NCBI GenBank assembly: GCA_963779515.1
Contig: CAVZYN010000015.1
Span: 7,824 to 71,823 of the forward strand
Source: CAVZYN01 sp963779515
GTDB taxonomy: Bacteria; Pseudomonadota; Alphaproteobacteria; Rhizobiales; Hyphomicrobiaceae
Length of the DNA: 64,000 nucleotides
Reading direction: 5' to 3'
Below the pieces are notes generated by a model that ran no database searches, was not told the DNA's origin, and saw nothing but the letters and a program-made list of their open reading frames with translations. This document shows, piece by piece, positions 55,017-63,612 of the stretch; the first letter of the stretch is position 1, and each line of letters opens with the position of its first letter. Made by a program: the position numbers and the translations under genes.

Positions 55017-56039
55017 TTACTGGCGGTAGTTGTAGGTCTTGTTCCAGTCGGCGATCCACGTGTCGCGCAGTTTTTCATACTGCTCGAAGTTCGGGATCCA
55101 GACTTTCACGGTCTTCGGGTCCCAGCCTTTGGGATAGGCCGGCGGGTTCTTCAGCGCCGAGATATTGCCCTGCTGCGTGACCATGAACGTCTGGCCTTCG
55201 ATGGAGGCGCGCCAATTCAGGAACAGGCGCGCGGCGTTCGGGCTGGCGGCGTTCTTTGTGACGCCTTCCGCGTAGGGGTTCACCGGCACACCTTCCGGCG
55301 CGAACACGGCATCCAGCGGCGCACCGTCACGGATCTTCGTGTAGACGATGTTGTAGAGCAGCGGCGAGATCGAGATTTCGCCGCGCACCAGCGCGTCCGA
55401 CGCCGGCGCACCCGAGGGATAGAGCACGTTTTCGAGTGCTGCTTGTTTGGTGTGATAGTCCTCGCCCATGGTCTGGCGCTCGAACATCACGCGTGTCCAC
55501 GTCGTGCCGCCCGACGGCGCGATCACCTGGCCGATCAGTTTGCCCTTATATTCGGGCTTCGTCAGATCTGCCCAACTCTTCGGCGGGTTCTTGACGAGCT
55601 GCGAATTGTACGCGATCGACCAGCCAATGGTCACCGACGGCCACAGCTTCGGCGAGATCTGCATCCCCGGTGTGAAGTCGGCTGCATTCGGCGGCGCGTA
55701 GTCGGCGAACAGATCGTTGAGATCCTTCAGGAGACCGCGATCCGAGTGGCTGATGATGTCGGCGGTCAGCTTGTTGGCGGCGGCTTCGGTCTTGATGCGG
55801 GTAATCAGCTGCCCGCCGGGCGCGCGCACCATCTCGACCTTGATTTCCGGGAACCGCTTGTTGAAGGCTTTGATAACCTCCTGCTCGGTCTCGGCGAAGT
55901 TCGCCGTGTAGAAGACGAGCTTGCCTTCCTTCTTGGCGGCGGCGATCAAGTCCGCCGAGCCATACTCTTGTTGAGCGAGCGCCGGTCCCGCGGCGAGCCC
56001 CAATGCCAGAGCGGCGATGGTGGTGCGTCGTGTCAGCAT
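55017..56039 (-). CDS. ABC transporter extracellular substrate-binding protein
   Basis: A 340-residue periplasmic protein. The ATG at 56039 follows AGGAGG and decides the start. Its leader is LTRRTTIAALALGLAAGPALA. The mature part begins ADLIAAAKKEGKLVFYTANF and continues ETEQEVIKAFNKRFPEIKVE, the FbpA/AfuA-like family 1 pattern. No run of tyrosines typical of ferric-binding proteins is obvious, so an organic ligand is possible. It is encoded between permease and ATPase in one operon. Confidence 0.92.
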   Translation of the reverse strand: MLTRRTTIAALALGLAAGPALAQQEYGSADLIAAAKKEGKLVFYTANFAETEQEVIKAFNKRFPEIKVEMVRAPGGQLITRIKTEAAANKLTADIISHSDRGLLKDLNDLFADYAPPNAADFTPGMQISPKLWPSVTIGWSIAYNSQLVKNPPKSWADLTKPEYKGKLIGQVIAPSGGTTWTRVMFERQTMGEDYHTKQAALENVLYPSGAPASDALVRGEISISPLLYNIVYTKIRDGAPLDAVFAPEGVPVNPYAEGVTKNAASPNAARLFLNWRASIEGQTFMVTQQGNISALKNPPAYPKGWDPKTVKVWIPNFEQYEKLRDTWIADWNKTYNYRQ

Positions 56040-56078
56040 GTCAATCCTCCTGGTGAAGTGTTTCAGTGTCATGTCTGC

Positions 56079-57788
56079 TTATCCTGCGCGGCCCACGCTG
56101 GTTTGTGTGCCACTCGAAATCAAATTCAAGATGCCGATCAGAACGCCGAGTAATAGCGTCTGTATCAGGCTGAACGCGGCGGCTTTGCCGATGTTGCCGC
56201 CCTCGTAGTAGTCGAGCAGCAGCACGGCCATCACGGTCGTGTCGCTCGAATAGAGGAACAGCGACGAGCCGAGCTCGCGGATCGCCAGCACGAACAGCAG
56301 CGTCATCGACGCCACGACGCCGGGGCGCGCCAACGGCAGCACGACGGTGCGAATGGTGCTGAAAATACTGCGGCCGCAGATCCAGGCGGCCTCTTCGAGT
56401 TCCTTGTGGATCTGCATGAACGACGTCGACAGTGCCTTCACGGTATCGGGCATGAAGCGCGCGACGAACGCCAGCGCCAGGATCCAGATCGTCCCGTAAA
56501 GTCCGCCTGGAAGGCCGATCCACGCCCAGAGATACGCGACGCCGACGACGAGGCCGGGAATCGCGACCGGCACCGTCGAGAGCAGATCGATCAAGCCGCG
56601 GCCCGACAAACGCGTGCGATGGATCGTATAGCCGATCGCGAATGCGAGGATGCCGCCGACCACCGCTGTGACGACGCCGACTTTGACCGTGTTCCAGATC
56701 GACCGGATCGTCAGCGGGTTGTCCAACACGCTTTCAAAGTGCCCGAGCGAATACTGGTTGAGATCCACGAGGCTCGCGAGATCGCGAATGAACATGAACT
56801 TGCGGAACGCGGCGATGATGAGGGCGGCAGTCGGCAGCACCACGACAACAAAGAGATAGATCAACGCCAGCGCGAACGTCAGCCAGCGCCAGGGCCCGAG
56901 CTTCAGGCTGCGCGGCCGGAACGCCTTGCCGGCGACGGTGGTGTAACTCTTGGCCGAGACGATGCGCTGCTGCAGCCACACCAGAAAGCCCGTAGCGATC
57001 ATCAGAATGATCGCAACGGCGGCAGCCGTGCTGTAGAGCGGCGGATTCCACGCGGTCAGCTTGAAGATGTAGGTCGTCAGCACCTGGATATTGGCTGGTG
57101 CGCCGAGCGCCGCCGGAATGCCGTAGATGCCGAGCATGACAATGAAGGAGAGTAGCGTGCCGGAGATGATGGCCGGCATGATCAGCGGGAACGTGACGGT
57201 GAACAGCGTCGTGAACGCGCTCGCGCCGGAGACCTCGGAGGCCTCCTCGAGGCTCGGGTCCATGTTGCGCAACGCCGGCGCCGTGAACATGTAGACGTAG
57301 GGCGCGTAGTAGATGCCGAACACGAAGATCAGGCCCCACATCGTGTAGAAATCGAAGCGCCAATCGATCCCCCACCACTTCAGGACCGTATTGAGAAGAC
57401 CAGTTTTCGGCGACGCCAGGATGACCCACGCGATGCCCGCGACCAGCGGCGGCACGAACAGCGGCACCATCGACACCGCCGCGATGAAACCCTTGAACGG
57501 CGTATCCGTGCGCACGACGATCCACGAGAATACGAGGCCGATGACGACGGCGAGCGCGGTGCCGCCGGCGCAGGCGATGATCGAGTTGATCAGCGCGTCG
57601 ATGACATTTGGGTTGCCAAGAACCTTGACGAAATTGTCGAGCGACGGCCGGAAGTTGCCGAAACCGTCGATGACGGGGTTGGTGTCGGTCAGCGCGCCGA
57701 GCACCAGCATGGTGATCGGGTAGACGACGAGAAAAGCGAGGATGGCTAGCAGGCCCGTGACCCACGCGCCTTCGATCAGGCGGCGCAT
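56079..57788 (-). CDS. ABC transporter permease (two fused permease domains, AfuB/FbpB type)
   Basis: A 569-residue protein with about 12 transmembrane segments in two halves. Each half has a permease EAA-like loop: EEASEVSGASAFTTLFTVTFPL near 195 (quoted in part) and EEAAWICGRSIFSTIRTVVL near 470. Fused permeases of this kind belong to ferric-ion or related importers. The ATG at 57788 is preferred over a TTG four codons earlier. It is the first gene of the operon; a GC-rich repeat lies upstream between it and the dehalogenase-like gene. Confidence 0.92.
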   Translation of the reverse strand: MRRLIEGAWVTGLLAILAFLVVYPITMLVLGALTDTNPVIDGFGNFRPSLDNFVKVLGNPNVIDALINSIIACAGGTALAVVIGLVFSWIVVRTDTPFKGFIAAVSMVPLFVPPLVAGIAWVILASPKTGLLNTVLKWWGIDWRFDFYTMWGLIFVFGIYYAPYVYMFTAPALRNMDPSLEEASEVSGASAFTTLFTVTFPLIMPAIISGTLLSFIVMLGIYGIPAALGAPANIQVLTTYIFKLTAWNPPLYSTAAAVAIILMIATGFLVWLQQRIVSAKSYTTVAGKAFRPRSLKLGPWRWLTFALALIYLFVVVVLPTAALIIAAFRKFMFIRDLASLVDLNQYSLGHFESVLDNPLTIRSIWNTVKVGVVTAVVGGILAFAIGYTIHRTRLSGRGLIDLLSTVPVAIPGLVVGVAYLWAWIGLPGGLYGTIWILALAFVARFMPDTVKALSTSFMQIHKELEEAAWICGRSIFSTIRTVVLPLARPGVVASMTLLFVLAIRELGSSLFLYSSDTTVMAVLLLDYYEGGNIGKAAAFSLIQTLLLGVLIGILNLISSGTQTSVGRAG

Positions 57789-57927
57789 GCGGCCACCCAA
57801 CGGCTCTCGGCGTGCGCCGGGTCGGATTTCAAGCGTTTCCCCATCGACAGCGTTGACGGCTTCTTGTTGGGCGAGAGCCTAGCACGGCGCGCGGCCGCGG
57901 GGACAAGTTTTTGGTAATTCCTTCGTC

Positions 57928-58051
57928 CTTCGCCCCGTCCTTCGCGGGGAGAAGGTGGCCGAAGGCCGGATGAGGGGCGGCCCCAATCTTGGAGTCTGCC
58001 GCTGCCCCTCACCTGCCCTTCGGGCATCCTCTCCCCGCACGCGGGGAGAGG
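57928..58051. repeat. GC-rich palindromic repeat, CTCTCCC family, copy 2
   Basis: Left unit CCCCGTCCTTCGCGGGG followed by AGAAGGTGGCCGAAGGCCGG and ATGAGGGGCGG; right unit GCCCTTCGGGC and CCTCTCCCCGCACGCGGGGA. Same order and orientation as the copy at 53774-53886. The two copies bracket the ABC operon. Confidence 0.75.
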
Positions 58052-58054
58052 AAA

Positions 58055-58936
58055 TCACGCGAAAAACCGCATGAAGTGGTCGAACACCTCGTCGGGGGCT
58101 TCTTCGGCGAGATAGTGGCCGGAGGTCACCGGGCTGCCCGTCAGCGGTCCGGTGCTGTAGGCCCGCCAGAGTGCCATCGCGTCATACCAGGCGCCGATCT
58201 TGGCTTTCGAGCCCCACAGCACCAGCAGCGGACAGGTGATCTTTTTGCCGCCCGCACGGCTGGCGCGATCGTGCTCGAGGTCGATGGTCGCCGCCGCGCG
58301 ATAGTCCTCGCACATGCCCCGGATCATGTCGGGCATGCGCACGTGCGCGAGATAGTCGGCGAGCGCGTCCTTGTGAAAGAAATCCGGTGGCTTCGGCTCG
58401 CGCGTCGTGTGCGCGCGGAACCACGCGTCCGGCGCCGCCGAGATGACGTTTTCCGGGAATGGATGCGGCTGCGCGAACCAGAACCAGTGATAGTAGCCCA
58501 TCGCGAATTTCATGTCCGCGCGCTCGAAATGCTCGATCGTCGGCACGATGTCGAGCAGCGCCGCCTTCTTCACGCGCTCTGGATGATCGAGCAGCAGGCG
58601 ATGCGACACGCGGGCGCCGCGATCGTGCGCGCCGAGATAAAAGGTCTGATGACCGAAATGCGCCATCAGCTCCACCATGTCGCGCGCCATTTCGGTTTTG
58701 GCGTAGGCGGCGTGATCGGCGGACGCCGCAGGCTTGAACGAACCGCCATAGCCGCGAAGGTCAGGGCAGACGACGGTGAAGTGCTTGGCGAGCCGCGGCG
58801 CCACGAAATGCCACATCGCATGCGTTTGCGGGTTGCCGTGGATCAAAAGCAGCGGTGGCCCCGAGCCGCCATGGCGCACGCGCAAGCGCCCGTCGCGCAC
58901 AGTGATGTGGTCGAGCGTGAAGCCATCGAAGAACAT
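58055..58936 (-). CDS. Alpha/beta hydrolase, haloacetate (fluoroacetate) dehalogenase-like
   Basis: A 293-residue protein whose active-site residues line up with fluoroacetate dehalogenase of Rhodopseudomonas palustris. The nucleophile Asp105 with Arg106 and Arg109 is in GAHDRGARVSHRL. Asp129 is in LLDIVPT, His150-Trp151 in YYHWFWFAQP, Tyr212 in CEDYRAAA and His274 in SGHYLAEEAPD. The His-Trp-Tyr triad is the halide-binding set. Such enzymes hydrolyse haloacetates to glycolate and halide in the cytosol. The ATG at 58936 gives the normal family N-terminus. Related hydrolases with other substrates exist, so specificity is unproven. Confidence 0.82.
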   Translation of the reverse strand: MFFDGFTLDHITVRDGRLRVRHGGSGPPLLLIHGNPQTHAMWHFVAPRLAKHFTVVCPDLRGYGGSFKPAASADHAAYAKTEMARDMVELMAHFGHQTFYLGAHDRGARVSHRLLLDHPERVKKAALLDIVPTIEHFERADMKFAMGYYHWFWFAQPHPFPENVISAAPDAWFRAHTTREPKPPDFFHKDALADYLAHVRMPDMIRGMCEDYRAAATIDLEHDRASRAGGKKITCPLLVLWGSKAKIGAWYDAMALWRAYSTGPLTGSPVTSGHYLAEEAPDEVFDHFMRFFA

Positions 58937-59014
58937 GCGCGCAGTTCCTGCAAAAAAGAGAGCGCCGCAGCAAACCGTGGCGCCCTCCAAATAGTCAACC
59001 CAATGCGGGCGGCG

Positions 59015-59221
59015 TCAACCACCCACCTCGAAGGTCACTTTGCACGTCACCCGATAGCTCGAGATCTGGCCCTTCTTGTCCACATGCGCGGATTGATCCT
59101 GCACCCAGACGGACTTGATGCCCTTCAATGATTTCGACGCCTTGAGAACGGCATTCTGCGTCGCGTCTTCCCAGCTTTTCGTGCTTTCGGCCATCAACTC
59201 GATGACTTTCATAACGGCCAC
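59015..59221 (-). CDS. Dodecin family protein
   Basis: A 68-residue protein. The sequence MKVIELMAESTKSWEDATQN, then KASKSLKGIKSVWVQDQSAH and YRVTCKVTFEVG is the dodecin fold, with the flavin-stacking Trp in VWVQDQ. Twelve subunits form a hollow sphere that stores flavin or coenzyme A derivatives. The GTG at 59221 has GGAGT eight bases upstream; an ATG three codons later is an alternative. It is divergent from glyQ. Confidence 0.92.
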   Translation of the reverse strand: MAVMKVIELMAESTKSWEDATQNAVLKASKSLKGIKSVWVQDQSAHVDKKGQISSYRVTCKVTFEVGG

Positions 59222-59425
59222 AGGGTGACTCCTTTCGATTTGGGGGAACTTATCGTCAGACGCCTGATCCTAGCCCTGCCCGCGGCGCGCCCGTCACGCC
59301 CTCAATTGGCGTTCGGAGACCCGTGACAGGCGGGCGCCAATGCGTATAGTGCGCCGCAACCAGAGCACTACGGAACACCCATATGCCGACGATCGCCGCC
59401 ACCGCCACCAAACCACGACCAGCCG

Positions 59426-60351
59426 ATGGGCCAACTCCGCCCCAAGGAGAGCTTTCAGGATCTGATCCTGACGCTGCAGCAGTTCTGGGGCGCGCAGGGC
59501 TGCGTGATCCTGCAGCCCTACGACATGGAGGTGGGCGCGGGCACGTTCCATCCGGCGACGACGTTGCGCGCGCTCGGGCCGAAGACCTGGAACGCGGCCT
59601 ATGTGCAGCCCTCGCGGCGGCCGAAGGACGGGCGCTACGGCGAGAACCCGAACCGCATGCAGCACTACTACCAGTTCCAGGTGATCATGAAGCCGTCGCC
59701 GCCGGACATCCTGGATCTCTACCTGAAGAGCCTGGACGCGATCGGCATCGACACGGCGAAGAACGACATCCGCTTCGTCGAGGACGACTGGGAGAGCCCG
59801 ACGCTCGGCGCCTGGGGTCTCGGCTGGGAGGTGTGGTGCAACGGCATGGAGGTGACGCAGTTCACCTACTTCCAGCAGGTCGGCGGCTACGATTGCCGGC
59901 CGGTGTCGGGCGAGATCACCTATGGGCTGGAGCGGCTCGCCATGTACGTGCAGGGCGTCGACCGGGTGTGGGATCTGAATTTCAACGGCCGCGACGATGC
60001 GCGCAAGCTCACCTACAACGACGTGTTCCAGCAGGCCGAGCAGGAATATTCGCGCTACAATTTCGAGCATGCCAATACGGACATGCTGCTCGCGCATTTC
60101 AAGGACGCGGAGGCGGAGTGCAAGGCGCTGTTGGAGAAGGGCACGCAGGCGGCCGACGGACAGCGAGCGCGCGTCATCTGATGGCGCTGCCGGCCTACGA
60201 CCAGTGCATCAAGGCGAGCCACATCTTCAATCTGCTCGATGCGCGCGGCGTGATCAGCGTGACGGAGCGGCAGAGTTACATTCTGCGCGTGCGGGAACTC
60301 GCGAAGGCCTGCTGTGGAGCGTGGCTGGCGACGGAGGGCGGCGGGACGTAG
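59426..60351 (+). CDS. glyQ: Glycyl-tRNA synthetase alpha subunit, one frameshift near the 3' end
   Basis: From the ATG at 59426 the frame gives SFQDLILTLQQFWGAQGCVI, QPSRRPKDGRYGENPNRMQH and VTQFTYFQQVGGYDC, an unmistakable GlyQ. At about 60157 the frame ends in ARVI-stop, while the conserved C-terminus continues in another frame as HLMALPAYDQCIKASHIFNL and SVTERQSYILRVRELAKACC to a stop at 60351. Corrected length, about 308 residues, is normal. Since glycyl-tRNA synthetase is essential, a one-base sequence error is by far the likeliest cause. The beta-subunit gene glyS, often adjacent, is not in the window. Confidence 0.93.
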
Positions 60352-60500
60352 GTTGGGCGAGCGTGGCCACCGGAGGTGCGAGTGTCGCGCCTTTCAAGCC
60401 ACGCGTAACCCAACACTGAGCGCCAGATGCCCCATGTTGGGTTACGCGTGATCGACATCCAAAAATGCGTCGACTGAACGGCACGCTAACCCAACCTACG
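60348..60500. repeat. Dispersed palindromic repeat, GTAGGTTGGGT family, copy 4 (double form)
   Basis: Starts GTAGGTTGGGCGAGCG at the glyQ stop, contains GCGTAACCCAAC and its inverse GTTGGGTTACGC around a short centre, and ends CGCTAACCCAACCTAC. It is the longest copy and looks like two units joined head to head. The rest of 60501-60705 has no gene. Confidence 0.72.
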
Positions 60501-60705
60501 GCCTACCGCGCCGGGGCCCGCTCACGGTCTCGCACGTGCAATCCGGAGATGCCACACCACGGGGTGAGCCCGCAAAACAGCCTTCTCCGGCCAGCCACGA
60601 TTTTCAACGAGGTCACGTTCGCGATCGCACCCGGCGCGACGCTATACATGGCCCCGCCCGCTCCCCACACAAGACCCGCGGGAAAAGTTTTTTGGCGGTT
60701 ATTTT

Positions 60706-61607
60706 TTATTGCGGATTTCGACCCGGCCCAGTCTTCGAGCACCTTGGCGACGACGGTGAAGTCCGGAATCCGCGCCGTGCTTGGCTTGCGTCACGTTCCA
60801 CATCTGCCGGACGGCGCCGCCGACCACCATCGGCACGCCCATGGCTTCGGCTTCATCGACGCAGAGTTTGACGTCCTTGTAGGCAAGGCCCGTGGTGAAG
60901 GCGTAATCGAATTTGCGCGGTCAGGATCGGCTGCCGGGAACATGTCCATCGTCGCGGTGTTGCGCCCGCTCGAGACGTTGATGATCTCGAGCAGCAGCGT
61001 CGCCGGATCGAGCCCGGCCTTGGTGCCCATCGCCATGATCTCGACGGTCAGCGGCCATCGCGGTCATGGAGAGCAGGTTGTTGCAGAGCTTCGCCGTCTG
61101 CGCGAGGCCGGGCGTCTCGCCGACAAAGAACACCTTGCCGAACACTTTCAGCACCGGGTCCAGCGCCGTCGCGAAGTTTGCCGAGGGCCCGATACCATGA
61201 CGCCAAGCGTGCCGGCGGCAGCGCCCAGACGCCGCCGCTGATCGGGCAATCGATCCAGGTGATGTTGCGCTGGGCGGCGGCGGCGCGCGCATCTCGACCG
61301 GCGACCGTCGGCCCCGTGGTCGAGAGATCGATCGGCGTTTTCACCTTGAGCCTGCAATCACGCCGGCCTCGCCCATGGCAACGGCCTTGACGATGTCCGG
61401 TGTCGGCAGGCTGATGAAGACGGTCTCGCGCTGCGGACGCGACAGCTTGGCCGAGGCGGGGACCTTGGCGCCACGCGCGGCCAGCGGCTTGGTGGCGGCC
61501 GGATTGCGGGTCGTAGATGCAGAGCTTGTAGCCGGCATCCAGCAGCGCCCCGACATCGGTCCGCCCATGCGGCCAACGCCAACGAAGCCGAGTGTTTGTC
61601 CTGTCAT
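60706..61607 (-). pseudogene. 3-hydroxyisobutyrate dehydrogenase-family oxidoreductase, many frameshifts
   Basis: An ATG at 61607 with GGGAGAC upstream starts TGQTLGFVGVGRMGGPMSG, the Rossmann motif of the family. The remaining family segments appear in order but in changing frames: LLDAGYKLCIYDP, TVFISLPTPDIVKAVAMGEA, STTGPTVAGRDARAAAAQRN, DCPISGGV, LDPVLKVFGKVFFVGETPG, TAKLCNNLLSMTAMAA, AMGTKAGLDPATLLLEIINV, ending near EDWAG at 60706. At least five shifts are needed. The full domain order is kept, so this is either a young pseudogene or a badly sequenced intact gene. Normal members are about 290-300 residues, NAD(P)-dependent. Confidence 0.78.
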
Positions 61608-61652
61608 AATTCGTCTCCCGAAGTGCCGTTCACCGGCGATGTGCGCGCGGGA

Positions 61653-62422
61653 TTATAGGCCCGTCAGCGAGATCAGCGTGGTTTTTTCCATGTCGTCGCC
61701 GTACAAGGCGGTAATGGCAGCCTCGCGTTTGCCGATGTAGGCGGTGACGCCGTTCGTTTGCGTCATCGGCAGATCGTGGCCCGGCACCAGGATCGAGCCG
61801 GGGCGGCGGCGCCACAGCTCCCAGATCATGTCGATGGAGGCGCGGCTGATGGCGGGATCGTAGGTCATGTCGGTGTCGCGGGAGACGAGTTCGGCGCGGT
61901 TCTTGGCGGCGTCGCCCGTGAAGATCATGTCGCGATCCCTACCGCGGAACACATAGACGAGACAGCCGGGCGTGTGGCCGGGCGCAATGTACGCGGTGAT
62001 GCCGGGCAGCGCCTCGCCGCCATTTTCGACCGTCGCGAGCGTCGGCCAGGTCTCGAGCTTCTCCATGTAGAGTTCGGGCACCGGGGTTTCGCCCCACGGT
62101 TCCTTCAGCGACCACGCGAGTTCCGTCCGCCCAATCGCGATGCGCGCATGCTTGAAGAGCGTCCAGTTCACCGAGTGATCGTAGTGCGAGTGCGTCAGCA
62201 GCAGATCCGTGACGTCGCCGGGCTTGAGGCCGCGCGCCTTCAGCCGCTCGATCAGCATCTTGCGCATGCCGAAGTTGCCGGCGTCGATCAGGATGGTGCG
62301 GCCATGTCCGCGCATCAGCACGACCGTGCTCCAGCCGAGCCCGCCGTGGCAACGGCCTTGCCGGGGAAACCTTGCACGACGATGTCGATGTCGTAGCCGT
62401 CGACGGAGGCGAGAAGGCTCAT
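61653..62422 (-). pseudogene. Metallo-beta-lactamase-fold hydrolase, one frameshift near the N-terminus
   Basis: An ATG at 62422 gives SLLASVDGYDIDIVVQGFPG; about 65 bases later the frame must shift (near 62355) to reach HGGLGWSTVVLMRGHGRTIL. From there to 61653 the frame is open. It carries the zinc motif LTHSHYDHSVNW, APGHTPGCLVYVFRGRDRDM, FTGDAAKNRAEL and VPGHDLPMT, a complete metallo-hydrolase active site. Corrected length is about 255 residues. It belongs to the broad MBL group of lactonases and glyoxalase-II-like enzymes; substrate unknown. It lies between two other frameshifted genes. Confidence 0.78.
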
Positions 62423-62447
62423 GGATCGGTCTCTCCAGATGGATCTG

Positions 62448-63461
62448 TCATTGCGGCAGTTGAACGCCGGCTTTCTTCATGATGGCGATCCAGCGCTCGA
62501 CCTCCGCGGCGACATGCTTTTGCATATAGTCGCCGCCCTGCCGATCAGGTTGGGGACGGCCGCGCCGATGTCGGCGAAGCGCTTCTGCAACGGCCGGATC
62601 CGCCAGCGACTTCGCGACGGCCTCGCGCAGCTTGGCCAGGACCGCCGGCGGCAAGCCCTTCGGCGCGTAGAGCCCGAGCCAGCTCTCGGCCTGGAAATCC
62701 GGCAAGCCCGGCCTCCTTGGAGGTCGGCACGTCCGGCAGCTGCGCCGAGCGCTCGTCGGCGGCGACGCCGAAGGCCTTCACCGAGCCGCCGTGACATGGC
62801 CGCTGCCGAGGCGATGAGATCGCAGTGCCATCGATGGCGCCGGACGAGGATGTCGTTGATGGTCTGGCCAAAGCCGCGATAGACGACGTAGGTCGGCTCG
62901 ACGCCGATCAGCTGGAAGAACAACACGCAGGTGAGGTGCGACAGCGAGCCGGCGCCGTTGTGGCCCATCTTCAGGTCCTTGCCCTTCGCCTTGGCGTAGG
63001 CGATGAACTCCTGCAGCGTATTGGCCGGAAAATCCTTGCGCACGATCATGAGGTGCGGCGTCGAGCTGAGATGCCGAGATAGTCGAAATCGGTGCGCGGT
63101 CGTAGGGCAGCTTCGGGTTGGTCGCCGACGGAGGCCGCGTGCGTGCCCATGTGGCCGAAGCCGATGGTGTAGCCGTCGGGCTTGGCGTTCTTGCCGCGCA
63201 GCGAGCCGGTGGCGCCGCCGGCGCCCGCGACATTCTCGATGATGATGGTCTGGCCGAGAAGCTTCCACATCGCCTCGGCCATGATGCGGCGGAGACGTCG
63301 GAGGCGCCGCCAGCCGCAAACGGCACGATCAGCGTGATGGTGCGCTCGGGGTAGGATTGGCGCCGCTAGGCCGGCGCTGAACAGTACGGCGCCAAGTGCG
63401 CCCGCGACGGCGGACCGCCACGCGCAGGGACGGCTGACGATATCCGGCCGAGACGATCCAT
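62448..63461 (-). pseudogene. Bug/TctC-family substrate-binding protein, many frameshifts
   Basis: Family segments follow in order but in changing frames: a leader near AVAGALGAVLFSAGLAA, then VPFAAGGASDVS, LLGQTIIIENVAGAGGATGS, AYAKAKGKDLKMGHNGAGSL, VLFFQLIGVEPTYVVYRGFG, and finally FQAESWLGLYAPKGLPPAVL and AIMKKAGVQLPQ to the stop at 62448. At least five single-base shifts are needed. The probable start is the ATG at 63461, with GGAG upstream. Complete Bug proteins are about 320-330 residues, which fits the span. As all parts are conserved, sequence errors in this part of the assembly are likely. Confidence 0.78.
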
Positions 63462-63612
63462 TTTCCGCTCCAACATCAGTGACGGTCGAACATAGGCTTT
63501 GCCCGTCACCCGAGCAATTCCTATAAGCATGCCGATCAATCATGGGTTTTGATGACCGCCATCACGATTGTGCGCGCGCTGAGAAAAACCGCTGCCGAAG
63601 GGGTTCGCAAAA

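Noticed and set aside
53896..56153. Two long plus-strand frames (about 377 and 386 codons) antisense to the ABC transporter genes
   Set aside because: Rich in Arg/His/Asp with no conserved motif; the minus strand encodes an intact ATPase and binding protein.
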